A stretch of DNA of 64,000 nt, taken from Bacteroidota bacterium (GTDB lineage: Bacteria; Bacteroidota; Ignavibacteria; Palsa-1295). The first letter of the stretch is position 1, and every line of letters begins with the position of its first letter. This document shows, piece after piece, positions 25,606 through 34,685 of the stretch. The notes below the pieces were generated by a model, which did not search any database, had not been told where the DNA came from, and saw nothing but the letters and a program-made list of their open reading frames with translations. The position numbers and the translations under genes are program-made. Where the stretch lies: the NCBI GenBank assembly GCA_018266755.1, contig JAFDZW010000001.1, forward strand, positions 397,635 to 461,634, in the 5' to 3' direction.

Positions 25606-28527
25606 ATGCGACGAACGATCCTCCACGCCGCCTTCAGCGATGCGGTTCGACAGCGAACGGCATCTCTGTGTGTTGCATTGCTCATCCTCTTCGGGAGTGC
25701 TTCGCTTGTTCACGCGCAGATACCGTTTCTCGGAATATTGGGCGCAGGGCATCCGGAGCTCCGGTGGTATCAAATCGAAACGGCGCATTTCGTCATCGTC
25801 TATCATAACGGTCTCGATTCTATCGCCGAGCGTGCTGCGCCGATTGCAGAAGAAGCGTATCGGGTTGTGACGACGAACCTGCACACGCCGCTTTCGAAGA
25901 AAGTGACGATCTATTTTTCGGATAACGACGAAGTAAAGAATGCCTTTGCATTCAACGACGATCACATCTTTATTTGGATGCGCGGTATCCTCGACGATCT
26001 GCCGTATGGCATCCGGTCCAGCGGGAATGCGAAGTGGCTTCGAACGGTCATTACACACGAATTCACGCATATCGCGGTGGCGCACGCGACGAAGGACTGG
26101 ACGTCGTTTGTTTTCCCGGGTACGAATGTTCCCCGTTGGTTCAACGAAGGATTAGCGCGAACGATGGAGCCGGACGGCTACACGCCCGATCTCGACCAAC
26201 TCATGCGAGTCGCGACCGTGTACGACGAACTCGACCTCGGTGGAAGCGACAATTACTTCGCCGGTACGATGGCGTATGAAGCAGGGCACTCGTTCATTCG
26301 CTATCTGCTCGCACAGTTCGGTCCGACGGTCATCCAGAAACTGCTTGACTTCCGTGATGGCGCTGGGGCATTCGATTTCGAAAAAGCATTTCGTGACGCG
26401 ACAAAAAAACCATTGCGTGATGTGTACGACGAATGGCACAAGACGATGACCGTGTACTATGCGTCGGGGTACGGAGCACGTTCGGAGACGAATGAGTTCG
26501 GGCGCAAGCTGCCCTGCGAGGTCCCGGTGGTGCTCGCCGCGCGGATCGCACCTCACGACAATCGCATTGCGCTCATCGGTCGGCGCACCGCGCACAGCGG
26601 AGCGAGATTATATCTGATGCAACACGATACCGTCGGTACGGTCGAGCTGCTGAGCGACGAACCGGGGATCGAACCGTATCTGTCGTGGGATTCCGACGGT
26701 CGGTCGGTCGTGGTATCGAAGCTGCGTATCGGAACGAACGGCGATCTGCTTCACGATCTCTATCGTGTCGAAATTGCAAACGGCAGCATGACCCGGCTGA
26801 CTGACGACGGACGATTCGAGGAGCCGGATGTCGCGCCGAACGGCGATGTCGTTGCAGTCCATACGACGAAAGGACATTCCGACTTAGTAATTATTCATCC
26901 TGACGGATCGCAGACAATGCTTACGCACTATGACGATCCGAACGTGCAGGTCTATACACCACGCTATTCGCCCGATGGGAAGCAGGTCGCGTATTCGCTC
27001 TTCTATCGGAACGGCTCGCGCAGTATTTCATTTGTCAGCGTCGCAGGCGCAGGAAAAGCGAACGCGTCTCTCCGCGATGTGAGTTGCCGTCAGCCGGTGT
27101 GGTATGGTGAGGGCGGGATGGCATACACGAAGGTCAACAGCAATGGATTCAGTGTGTGGATGAGCCCGCCGGGCGGTGATCTGATCCACGGCACTTACCC
27201 AACTGCGGCAGGCGGGGTGATGGCATGGGATTATTCACCCTGGAAGGATTCTCTACTGGTCACATCGTTCGACCGCCGATCGAGCATTCCACTCTATTGG
27301 ATATCGAACCGTGGTACCACCGGCGTGCGCGATACACTGGCACTGATGCCGAAGTACACCGCCTGGCACGATACACATTTTCCGTTGCTGCCACGACCGG
27401 AAGATTCGCTGCCACAGATTACGGCACTGTCGCCGTCGTCGTATAATTCACTTCTGCATATTCAGCCGCTGGTGTTTCTGCCGGTGCTGCAAAGCGATAA
27501 AGGCTCGGATGCACGGCCCGGACTTCGGTACGGCCTTACATCGATTCTGACCGACCCGATGCAGAAACATCAGTTTGTGCTCTTCGCGGACTACGGAGAC
27601 CATAGTCATCGCTTCGGCGGGTACGCACAGTACACGAACGCGCAGCTCGATTTTCCGGTCCTGGTCACACTCTCGGACCTGTTCGGGTATGACAGGGTCA
27701 TTGCTGGATTGCCGCTGTATCAGCATACGCAAGAGATCGGTCTCGCAACGCAATACACGTTTCATGCGCCGAATGCACTCGATGTTGCCCACGTCGTGAG
27801 CCTCGAGGGGGCACTGCGCCGAATGGAGCCACGCAATAACGGCCGTATCTTCGATTCGCTCTCGGATGTCAATCATCGACCGATCGACATTCGATATATG
27901 CAGTCGAATATCCGCTACCGATTTCTCTCGCCATCGACCACGATATCCGCCTCGCTCGAGTTAGGAAGTCCGACCGACGACCAGACCCAACGCTTCGAAC
28001 GCGTCGATCTTTCTGTGGCGCATCACTTTTCGTTCAACGAGGACCGCACCGTGTATCTCGGACTTCGCGGACTTGCGACCGCACAATTCGGCATGCAAAT
28101 TCCGCAGGACTATGTCGGCTTCACGACCGACGAAGTCTTCGAGCAAGGATTCAATCCGAATTCGCTGCGGCCTCCGACACGTCTCAGAGGTATACGCCGA
28201 GCGTACTACGGCGACCGCCTGGTGCTCGGCTCGGCGGAAATCGTTTTTCCGGATCGCATCTTTTCGTCGTTGACTCCGCTCATCGGGGTGCTGAAACCTG
28301 CGTTCGTCGGATTTTTCGATATGGGCAGCGTCTGGTACAACGCAACACCCACAAACTTTCTGCCTGTCGTAACGACCTCCCTTGCGCAGACCCAATGGCT
28401 CAAGAGCTATGGCGTCGAACTACGCGTCGGCTCCGAAGGAGCGTTGACGGCTGCGTTCGGATTGGGGTATGAAGTGAAGATGCATCCGGCGCCGGATTGG
28501 TATTTTCGGTTGAATACCGGGTTGTGA
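25606..28527 (+). CDS. fusion of HExxH metallopeptidase, TolB-like propeller and outer-membrane barrel
   Basis: 973 residues. After an N-terminal signal/anchor (about 18-38) comes a gluzincin-type peptidase domain: HEFTH at 151-155 and a downstream Glu in FNEGLA at 181, as in the clan MA peptidase_MA-like family. Residues about 300-600 have WD40/TolB-type turns (WDSDGRSVVVSK, YSPDGKQVAYSLF). From about 640 to the end the sequence is beta-barrel-like, with long amphipathic strands and Arg/Gly-rich loops (RLRGIRRAYYGDRLVLGSAE) as in BamA/surface-antigen barrels. The barrel would anchor the peptidase at the outer membrane. All zinc-ligand positions are intact. Confidence 0.8.
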   Translation: MRRTILHAAFSDAVRQRTASLCVALLILFGSASLVHAQIPFLGILGAGHPELRWYQIETAHFVIVYHNGLDSIAERAAPIAEEAYRVVTTNLHTPLSKKVTIYFSDNDEVKNAFAFNDDHIFIWMRGILDDLPYGIRSSGNAKWLRTVITHEFTHIAVAHATKDWTSFVFPGTNVPRWFNEGLARTMEPDGYTPDLDQLMRVATVYDELDLGGSDNYFAGTMAYEAGHSFIRYLLAQFGPTVIQKLLDFRDGAGAFDFEKAFRDATKKPLRDVYDEWHKTMTVYYASGYGARSETNEFGRKLPCEVPVVLAARIAPHDNRIALIGRRTAHSGARLYLMQHDTVGTVELLSDEPGIEPYLSWDSDGRSVVVSKLRIGTNGDLLHDLYRVEIANGSMTRLTDDGRFEEPDVAPNGDVVAVHTTKGHSDLVIIHPDGSQTMLTHYDDPNVQVYTPRYSPDGKQVAYSLFYRNGSRSISFVSVAGAGKANASLRDVSCRQPVWYGEGGMAYTKVNSNGFSVWMSPPGGDLIHGTYPTAAGGVMAWDYSPWKDSLLVTSFDRRSSIPLYWISNRGTTGVRDTLALMPKYTAWHDTHFPLLPRPEDSLPQITALSPSSYNSLLHIQPLVFLPVLQSDKGSDARPGLRYGLTSILTDPMQKHQFVLFADYGDHSHRFGGYAQYTNAQLDFPVLVTLSDLFGYDRVIAGLPLYQHTQEIGLATQYTFHAPNALDVAHVVSLEGALRRMEPRNNGRIFDSLSDVNHRPIDIRYMQSNIRYRFLSPSTTISASLELGSPTDDQTQRFERVDLSVAHHFSFNEDRTVYLGLRGLATAQFGMQIPQDYVGFTTDEVFEQGFNPNSLRPPTRLRGIRRAYYGDRLVLGSAEIVFPDRIFSSLTPLIGVLKPAFVGFFDMGSVWYNATPTNFLPVVTTSLAQTQWLKSYGVELRVGSEGALTAAFGLGYEVKMHPAPDWYFRLNTGL

Positions 28528-28570
28528 TCGAGCTGCATTGGTGAACCGAGAGATTTGGGTGTCCGAAAGG

Positions 28571-28591
28571 GGACGGACTAAGAGTCCGTCC
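28571..28591. repeat. 21-bp perfect palindrome, copy 2
   Basis: Identical to 7950-7970, including CCGAAAG on the left and TAC on the right. It is 43 bases after the stop of the peptidase-barrel gene. Confidence 0.85.
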
Positions 28592-28661
28592 TACCTCCAA
28601 ATGAATTTTCACCACTTTCTCCCACAAATGTCGTATATTCGCAGGAGCCAGTTTGCAGGTG

Positions 28662-28979
28662 ATGCGTAAATCAAAGTTAAAACAAAAACTAAAGAAGATA
28701 CTCAAGTCCCCGAAGCTGCTGCTGATCGCTGCGGTCATTATGACCATCTCCGCAACTCTGTTATTTGCAAACAAAGGCATCTGGCGTCATATCGCGTTGC
28801 GCGCCGAAGTCGCAAGCCGCCAATCCGAAATTTCCGCGCTGAACCTCGAAGAACGGCAGCTCACATCGCGCGTCGATCTGCTCTCGAAAGAAGAGCCGAC
28901 GATGATCGAACGCATCGCCCGCGAGCGCTACCACCTCAAGCGCGTCGGCGAAACGATCTACCGCGAAGAGAAGAAGTGA
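28662..28979 (+). CDS. FtsB/DivIC-like septum formation initiator
   Basis: 105 residues from the ATG at 28662 (MRKSKLKQKLKK), with AGG just upstream; an in-frame TTG at 28653 is an alternative. A basic cytoplasmic start, one membrane helix (LLLIAAVIMTISATLLFAN), a coiled coil (EVASRQSEISALNLEERQLTSRVDLLS) and the family-typical ending with IERIARERYHLKRVGETIY identify the FtsB/DivIC family. These bitopic proteins help assemble the divisome with FtsL and FtsQ. A TATATTCG box at 28634-28641 lies just upstream. Confidence 0.88.
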   Translation: MRKSKLKQKLKKILKSPKLLLIAAVIMTISATLLFANKGIWRHIALRAEVASRQSEISALNLEERQLTSRVDLLSKEEPTMIERIARERYHLKRVGETIYREEKK

Positions 28980-29046
28980 ATTGCATTCACCCTCAGGGTG
29001 TTTGAAGTGTCCGAATTCACAACGCGATCCAATCAACCCCCTGCGA

Positions 29047-30021
29047 ATGGACCAATCCGTCGAACAATCCGCCCTATCCCAGAATCTCGCCATCGGTGTT
29101 GATATCGGTGGCACATCCATCAAATTTGCCGTTGTCGATCTCGACAAAGGAAAGACCGTTAAGGACACCTCGTGCCCGACGCCGAATGCGACAGCCGACG
29201 AAATTGCCGCGTTGGTTGCACGCTACGTGAACGTACTCGTGCACTCCTATCCCGATATTTCCGCCGTGGGGATGGGCGTCCCCGGTGCGATGAACCCGGA
29301 GCGCACGATGGTGCACTATCCGCCGAACTTCACGCACTGGACCACCGAGCCGTTCGCCGAGATGGTTGCCTCGAAACTGGTGACGATCGACAAAGTGATG
29401 ATGGATAACGATGCGAAATGTGCGGCACTTGCCGAGATGCATTTCGGCTCGGCGAAGAACGAGAAATTCTTTTTACACGCAACGCTCGGCACGGGCGTCG
29501 GCGGGGCGATCGTCAGTGACGGCGAAATTTATCGCGGCGCGTTTGGCGGCGCGGGCGAGTTCGGGCACGTGATCGTCGATTGCAACGGCCCTGTGTCGCT
29601 CTCCGGTATCCGCGGCGTGCTCGAAGGATATATCGGCCAGCGTTACCTCTCCGAGCGGACGATCGAAAAACTTGCGAAGTATAAGAAGGAAACGCCGCTG
29701 CGTCAGTTTGTGTCGAGCGGCCATCTCGAGCCGAAGCAGATCGCCGAGGCTGCCGCTGCAGGCGATGCATTCTCGACAGAGGTGCTTGCCGAAGCGGGGA
29801 AATACCTCGGTGTTGCGATGGCGACAGTCGCATCGCTGCTCGATATTCGTCTCTTTATCGTTAGTGGCGGCGTCGCGCAGGCAGGAGACATCCTTCTCGA
29901 ACCGGCGCGAGAAGCGCTGCGTGCAAACGTACTCGAGCAGCAGCGCTCGTCCGTCGAGATTCGAGCATCGAAGCTCGGCACGAAAGCCGGCGTGATCGGT
30001 GCGGCGCTTTTAACAGTGTAA
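29047..30021 (+). CDS. ROK-family sugar kinase lacking the Cys zinc motif
   Basis: 324 residues from the ATG at 29047 (MDQSVEQSALSQ), preferred to a TTG at 28981 that would add 22 non-family residues. The ATP-binding phosphate-1 motif is VDIGGTSIKFAVVDL; the substrate loop and catalytic Asp are in DNDAKCAALAE; GTGVGGAIV and the late GGVAQAG match ROK glucokinases. The zinc signature normally reads GH(x)nCxCGxxGCxE; here the region is EFGHVIVDCNGPVSLSGIRG followed by VLE, keeping the His but losing three of the cysteines. Probably a glucokinase-like enzyme for glycolytic entry; specificity uncertain. Confidence 0.85.
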   Translation: MDQSVEQSALSQNLAIGVDIGGTSIKFAVVDLDKGKTVKDTSCPTPNATADEIAALVARYVNVLVHSYPDISAVGMGVPGAMNPERTMVHYPPNFTHWTTEPFAEMVASKLVTIDKVMMDNDAKCAALAEMHFGSAKNEKFFLHATLGTGVGGAIVSDGEIYRGAFGGAGEFGHVIVDCNGPVSLSGIRGVLEGYIGQRYLSERTIEKLAKYKKETPLRQFVSSGHLEPKQIAEAAAAGDAFSTEVLAEAGKYLGVAMATVASLLDIRLFIVSGGVAQAGDILLEPAREALRANVLEQQRSSVEIRASKLGTKAGVIGAALLTV

Positions 30022-30029
30022 ATCAGTAT

Positions 30030-30096
30030 CATCCGCGTTCATCCGCGTCCCATGGGCCCGATTGGCCACGGAAAAACACGGATGCTACGGATGAAA
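30030..30096. repeat. imperfect inverted repeat of ATCCGCGT/ACGGAT units
   Basis: ATCCGCGTTCATCCGCGTCC on the left and, inverted, ACACGGATGCTACGGATGAA on the right, around a GGGCCCGATTGGCCACGG centre, in the gap between the ROK kinase and pyrF. Confidence 0.6.
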
Positions 30097-30117
30097 CACA
30101 GATAGCAGAGCATACCT

Positions 30118-30924
30118 ATGACGTTTCATCAAAAGATCAGATCGGCTCAATTCACGAATAAATCGCTTCTCTGTGTCGGTCTCGACACCGACCCACGGAA
30201 GATCCCACATATTTTGCACAACGATGCCGACCCCGTCGCGTCGTTCAACAAAGCGATCATCGATGCGACGAAAGACATCGTTTGTGCCTACAAGCCGAAC
30301 CTTGCATACTATGAAGCGCTCGGCCCCAAAGGACTCGACAGCATTCTGGCAACGCTCGAAGCGATCCCGCACAACATCGTCAGTATAGCCGACGTCAAGC
30401 GCGGCGATATCGGTTCGACGAGCGATCAGTATGCGACGGCGTATCAACTGACCATGCCGTTCGATTGCGTGACGCTCAGTCCGTATATGGGCCGTGATAG
30501 CGTCGAGCCGTTTCTGCGCGACGAACATCGCGGTGCGTTCTTTCTCGGGCTCACATCGAACCCCGGAGCGAAAGACTTCCAGTATCTCGAACTTGCCGGC
30601 GGCAAGAAGCTCTACGAACACGTAGCCGATACCGTAGCCGAATGGAACGATGAGTTCGGCAACTGCGGGCTCGTTGTCGGCGCGACGAAGCCGTCGGAGC
30701 TTGCCGATCTTCGTGCTCGAGCTCCGAGGCTGCCGTTTCTTGTGCCAGGCGTCGGCGCACAAGGCGGATCGCTTCCCGAAGTGCTCGAAGCAAACGCCGG
30801 AGGGATCGCGCTTATCAACGCCAGCCGCTCAATCTGCTACGCATCGAACGGCCCCGACTTCGCCGAAGCCGCCCGCGAAGCAGCCCTCGAGATGGTTGGC
30901 GAGATGCGACGCCTCGCCGACTAA
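30118..30924 (+). CDS. pyrF: orotidine 5'-phosphate decarboxylase, type 2
   Basis: 268 residues. The active-site segment IADVKRGDIGSTSDQYATAY carries the Asp-Lys-...-Asp charge network, and CVGLDTDPRKIP at the start and VPGVGAQGGSL near the end fit the long (type 2) bacterial branch. It catalyses decarboxylation of OMP to UMP, the last step of pyrimidine synthesis, in the cytoplasm. No other pyr gene is adjacent. The length is usual for the type 2 family. Confidence 0.95.
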   Translation: MTFHQKIRSAQFTNKSLLCVGLDTDPRKIPHILHNDADPVASFNKAIIDATKDIVCAYKPNLAYYEALGPKGLDSILATLEAIPHNIVSIADVKRGDIGSTSDQYATAYQLTMPFDCVTLSPYMGRDSVEPFLRDEHRGAFFLGLTSNPGAKDFQYLELAGGKKLYEHVADTVAEWNDEFGNCGLVVGATKPSELADLRARAPRLPFLVPGVGAQGGSLPEVLEANAGGIALINASRSICYASNGPDFAEAAREAALEMVGEMRRLAD

Positions 30925-30931
30925 CCCGTAG

Positions 30932-30951
30932 GGGCGAGGCAAGCCTCGCCC
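30932..30951. repeat. palindromic GGGCGAGGC/GCCTCGCCC element after pyrF
   Basis: A perfect 9-bp stem with an AA loop, 7 bases after the pyrF stop, with GTAG just before it. There is no T-run; it may slow transcription or be a small mobile palindrome. Confidence 0.7.
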
Positions 30952-30973
30952 GCGTTTGAACTCTTCGCAACAG

Positions 30974-31058
30974 CGTCATTCTGAGCGAAGCGAAGAATCC
31001 CTGCGGCGGAGCCTCACTGCGTTTCATCAAGGGATTCTTCGCTTCGCTCAGAATGACG
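30974..31058. repeat. interspersed palindromic repeat, copy R2 (perfect arms)
   Basis: 29-bp arms with perfect complementarity, starting CGTCATTCTGAGCGAAGCG and closing with the inverse, around a loop containing GGAGCCTCACTGCGTTTCAT. It is the most regular copy of the family. Confidence 0.93.
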
Positions 31059-31110
31059 ATGATGGACGGATAGGCCATCACTGAGCTACCATATACGGTA
31101 GTATCCTCCG

Positions 31111-31118
31111 TATATTTG
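31111..31118 (+). promoter_or_regulatory. putative -7 promoter box TATATTTG
   Basis: 20 bases before the ATG of the DUF4062 gene at 31139; fits the TAnnTTTG pattern. Confidence 0.45.
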
Positions 31119-31138
31119 CCTCTACACAGCTCGCCCAG

Positions 31139-33982
31139 ATGCGCTCATCCGAATTTCGCGTGTTTCTTTCTTCTACGTTTCGGGATCTTCAGCCCGAACG
31201 CGAACAGCTCGTCAAAAAAGTATTTCCGCGCATTCGTGCTGTGTGCCGCGAGCGCGGCGTCGAGTTCACTGAGATCGATCTGCGCTGGGGGATCACCGCC
31301 GAAGAATCGCGCTCCGGCAAAGCGGTTCGTATTTGTCTCGACGAAATCGGTAAGTGCGCGCCGTATTTCATCGGCATCCTCGGCTCGCGCTACGGTTGGG
31401 CCCCTGGGCTTGACGAGTTACAGAAGGATGGCGAATGCCTCGAACGCTATCCGTGGCTCGAAGAACTTGGCCGCGAGCACAAGAGCATCACCGAGATGGA
31501 GATCACGCACGGAGCACTGCATCGCGATACGACAGACTCCGCCTTCTTTTACGAACAGGTCTCGCGTCTCGACGACATCCCCGACTACGAACGTGAGAAA
31601 TTCGACTCACTGAAGCATCGCATCCGCGAGCGTGGCTTTGCCTGCCGCATGTTCGCGTCGCCGGAAGAACTCGGCGAGCACGTCTATCGCGATCTCCTTG
31701 CGCTCCTCGACCGCGATTATCCGATCGAACAAGAGCTCACGCCCGTCGAGCTCGAGCGTGCCCCGCATCTTGCGTACTCCGTCAATCGCCGCCGCAGCTA
31801 CGTCGCGAACCCGGAGTACTTACGCCGATTCGAAGCACATGTCGATTCCGACGACATCCCGCTCATCCTGTGGGGGCGCTCGGGTCTCGGTAAGAGCGCG
31901 CTCGTCGCGTATCTGACACACGAGTATAAGAAGCAGCATCCCGACGCATTTGTTATCTCCCACTTCATCGGCGCAGCCGCGGCGGGCAGCGATCCCGAAG
32001 ACGTCATGCGGCAGGTGATGATGGAGATCAAAGAGCGGTACGCGCTCGATGACGAGATCCCGCAAGACGACCAAAAGATCCGCGAGGAATTCCCGGCATG
32101 GCTGGCGAAAGTGCAGAACGAGAAGCTGATATTGGCAATCGACGCACTCAACCAGCTTACTGGCGTCGCCGAAGAACTGCACTGGCTGCCGGAGTTCATC
32201 CCATCTCACGTTCGTCTCGTCGTCTCGACAACGCCGGGACATACGCTCGAACAGCTTCGCAAGCATCAGTGGCAGGAGTTGGAGTTGCAGCCGCTCGACG
32301 TGCCGACGCGCGAGCGCATAGCGAACGAGTATCTGCTGCAATATAACAAGAAGCTCACGCCGGAGCAGCTTGCGTTCATCGCGAACGATCCGAAGTGCGA
32401 GAGCCCGCTCTTCCTTCGCACGCTCATTGAAGAGCTGCGCGTCTTCGGTCGGCATACGACGCTCGACGAGCATATTGCAAGTTATCTTGCCTCACGAGAC
32501 GAGCGAGAACTCTTCGCGCATATCCTCGCTCGCATGGAAGACGATTTCGGCGAGGCGACCGTGCGCTCGGTGATGCAGACGATCTACGCTTCGCGCTATG
32601 GCTTGTCGCAAACGGAGCTGTACGGCATCACGAAACTCTCGCAGCTTGCACTGAGCGAATTCCTGATCGCGCTCGAGTACCACCTCATGCAGCGCTCGGG
32701 TCTCTACACGTTCTTCCATAACTACCTGCGCGAAGCAGTCGAGGCGCGCTACCTCTCTACGGAGGAAGACCTGCGCTCCGCCCACCGCACCATCGCCGAG
32801 TACTGGACCACCCAACCCTACACCACCCGCCGCCGCGACGAAGAACCCTGGCAGTGGCAGCAGGTAGGGGATATGACCCGACTTCGAGATTGTCTGCTTG
32901 CACCCGGCATGGTGGCAATGCTCGATACCGATCACGAACGCTACGAAGCGTTCGGGTTCTGGCGGACGCTCGGAGGTGTTGAGATCGAACCAGGGTATGG
33001 CCGGACGCTGCTCAATTCGGGGCTGTCGGCGAAGCGAATGGTGGAGGCATTCTTGAACACGATAGACCTCCTCGTCCTTGCAGATGAACACCACAAAGCG
33101 GAGGCACTATTCAATGCGGGACGTCACGAATTCGAGTCGCTCGGCATCGTCGAGGAACAGCGCCTCTGGCTTCGCGAACGTGAGATACTCATCCTCAATC
33201 ACCTCGGCAGAACGGACGAAGTCATAGCGCGTACCGAAGCAATGCTCGCAGACGAGAAGGCAATGTCGGTTCACCCAACGTTGAGGATCGAACTACTTGA
33301 TAATCTTTCACATGCATATTCACGGGTGGATAATTTTGCCGAAGCTGAACGAATAATTCGTATCTCTATTGATGAAAGCAAAGAGATCTACGGCAACTAC
33401 AGCCCAAAATTGTTTCCGAGACTTAATAGTCTTGCAAGCAACCTAACATTCCAGGGACAATTTGAAGAGGCTGAGAAATACTTGTCAGAATTAGTTCATG
33501 GTACCATAGAACAAACAGGATACGAACACCCTAGTGTTGCGTATCAACTGATGCAACTTGCCAGTTGTAGGACACTTGCAGGAAGACTAGATGGAGTTAT
33601 TGAGGATCTTGAAATTGCTGAATCTATCTTTATCAAGACGTTAGGAAAAGAACACTTTTACACATGCAATTGTGGGTTGCGCTTAGCGGAAGCAAAACGT
33701 TTGTTGAATGATTTCGTGGGTGCTTGCTCGATTCTGACCGATATTATGGAAATAATGGAGCGGAAGTATCCAAGACACCTTGAGACCGCAGTCTGGGGCA
33801 TTGCGTTAGGTTTCAATTACTACCTCATGGGCGATTATGCTTCAGCTATCCCATACTATGAGAAATTCTTGCCACGATTAGTGGAATTACTTGGTGTCGA
33901 TAACCCAGAAGTCGTCAGAAGAAGGGATCGGCTTGCAGAAATGAAAGAGAAATTATCTCAGGTGTCGCCAAAAATACGGTAG
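31139..33982 (+). CDS. DUF4062 - STAND NTPase - TPR protein
   Basis: 947 residues. An N-terminal DUF4062 domain (about 5-90: FRVFLSSTFRDLQPER ... YFIGILGSRYGWAP) is followed by a STAND/NACHT-like NTPase with Walker A GRSGLGKS (246-253) and Walker B LILAIDALNQL (330-340), a helical/WHD region, and C-terminal TPR repeats (about 660-947) of kinesin-light-chain style. The same order occurs in eukaryotic nephrocystin-3 and in bacterial STAND proteins, several of which act in anti-phage defence or signalling; the role here is inference. From about 33290 the DNA becomes clearly richer in A/T with TTA, AGA and ATA codons, so the TPR tail seems to have a different origin. Confidence 0.85.
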   Translation: MRSSEFRVFLSSTFRDLQPEREQLVKKVFPRIRAVCRERGVEFTEIDLRWGITAEESRSGKAVRICLDEIGKCAPYFIGILGSRYGWAPGLDELQKDGECLERYPWLEELGREHKSITEMEITHGALHRDTTDSAFFYEQVSRLDDIPDYEREKFDSLKHRIRERGFACRMFASPEELGEHVYRDLLALLDRDYPIEQELTPVELERAPHLAYSVNRRRSYVANPEYLRRFEAHVDSDDIPLILWGRSGLGKSALVAYLTHEYKKQHPDAFVISHFIGAAAAGSDPEDVMRQVMMEIKERYALDDEIPQDDQKIREEFPAWLAKVQNEKLILAIDALNQLTGVAEELHWLPEFIPSHVRLVVSTTPGHTLEQLRKHQWQELELQPLDVPTRERIANEYLLQYNKKLTPEQLAFIANDPKCESPLFLRTLIEELRVFGRHTTLDEHIASYLASRDERELFAHILARMEDDFGEATVRSVMQTIYASRYGLSQTELYGITKLSQLALSEFLIALEYHLMQRSGLYTFFHNYLREAVEARYLSTEEDLRSAHRTIAEYWTTQPYTTRRRDEEPWQWQQVGDMTRLRDCLLAPGMVAMLDTDHERYEAFGFWRTLGGVEIEPGYGRTLLNSGLSAKRMVEAFLNTIDLLVLADEHHKAEALFNAGRHEFESLGIVEEQRLWLREREILILNHLGRTDEVIARTEAMLADEKAMSVHPTLRIELLDNLSHAYSRVDNFAEAERIIRISIDESKEIYGNYSPKLFPRLNSLASNLTFQGQFEEAEKYLSELVHGTIEQTGYEHPSVAYQLMQLASCRTLAGRLDGVIEDLEIAESIFIKTLGKEHFYTCNCGLRLAEAKRLLNDFVGACSILTDIMEIMERKYPRHLETAVWGIALGFNYYLMGDYASAIPYYEKFLPRLVELLGVDNPEVVRRRDRLAEMKEKLSQVSPKIR

Positions 33983-34004
33983 CTATTTTCAACAGAGCAC
34001 GTTC

Positions 34005-34031
34005 AAAAAGCCCCTCCTTTTCAGAAGGGGC
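34005..34031 (-). terminator. rho-independent terminator for the 34062 gene
   Basis: Read on the minus strand: a 9-bp stem GCCCCTTCT / AGGAGGGGC (one G-U pair) closed by a GAAA tetraloop and followed by TTTTT. It is about 30 bases after the lipoprotein stop. Confidence 0.9.
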
Positions 34032-34061
34032 CAGAATCGTCTAATGATCCCATCGCAATCC

Positions 34062-34511
34062 TCAGCCTCCGGAGCAGGTGATCATGGTGGTAATGCCGTC
34101 AGTCGACCAATATACGATGATTACTCTGCTGTCTGGCAAGGTAACATTGGTATTGGTACCGTACGGAATACTCGTGCCATTTATTTGCACGCCGGTGATC
34201 GTATACGGTTCTGAATACGGGGTGCTGCTCGGTCCGATCGGAGCAACTATATTGTCGTAATTTGAGCCCATCACGATCATGATCGGAATTGACTCGGAAA
34301 CAGAGTTATTCACGTTCAAAGAAACCGATTGCAGCCTGTTCTTTCCTTTGCCTGAGCCATTGTCTTGATTCGAAGGCGGTGTCACCACCTTGATCGTTCT
34401 CACAGTGGTATCGTCCTTTGGTGCAGAGGTTTGGGAGCAGGAAGCGAAGAAGAATGATGCGCATATCATTTGTATGCACATAACTCTACAGTATTTATTG
34501 TGTGTGTTCAT
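34062..34511 (-). CDS. small lipoprotein ending in Cys-Ser-Gly-Gly
   Basis: 149 residues. A type II signal peptide with lipobox FFASC (Cys about 25) marks it as a lipoprotein. A charged linker (VVTPPSNQDNGSGKGKNRLQS) is followed by a beta-rich domain with Asn/Ser/Thr strands, ending YWSTDGITTMITCSGG. The tail resembles the end of the repeat protein at 36022 (TDSITTTISCAGGGGH). No family is recognised. A TATATTTG box lies at 34686-34693. Base composition is A/T-richer than the window average, in line with an accessory island. Confidence 0.7.
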   Translation of the reverse strand: MNTHNKYCRVMCIQMICASFFFASCSQTSAPKDDTTVRTIKVVTPPSNQDNGSGKGKNRLQSVSLNVNNSVSESIPIMIVMGSNYDNIVAPIGPSSTPYSEPYTITGVQINGTSIPYGTNTNVTLPDSRVIIVYWSTDGITTMITCSGG

Positions 34512-34685
34512 GTTGGTTATGCGTCTGTTGTAAGTTGCTTAGCATCTTATCGAAAAGGTCAGTGTCGGGCAACCGTGTTGAATATGTACCGAGAGTCTGC
34601 TGCACTCTTGGAATGTTCATTTGAACCGGCGACCAACAAATGCTAAACCTCATACGAAACAAGTTGCTAAGGATGAATTACAACT

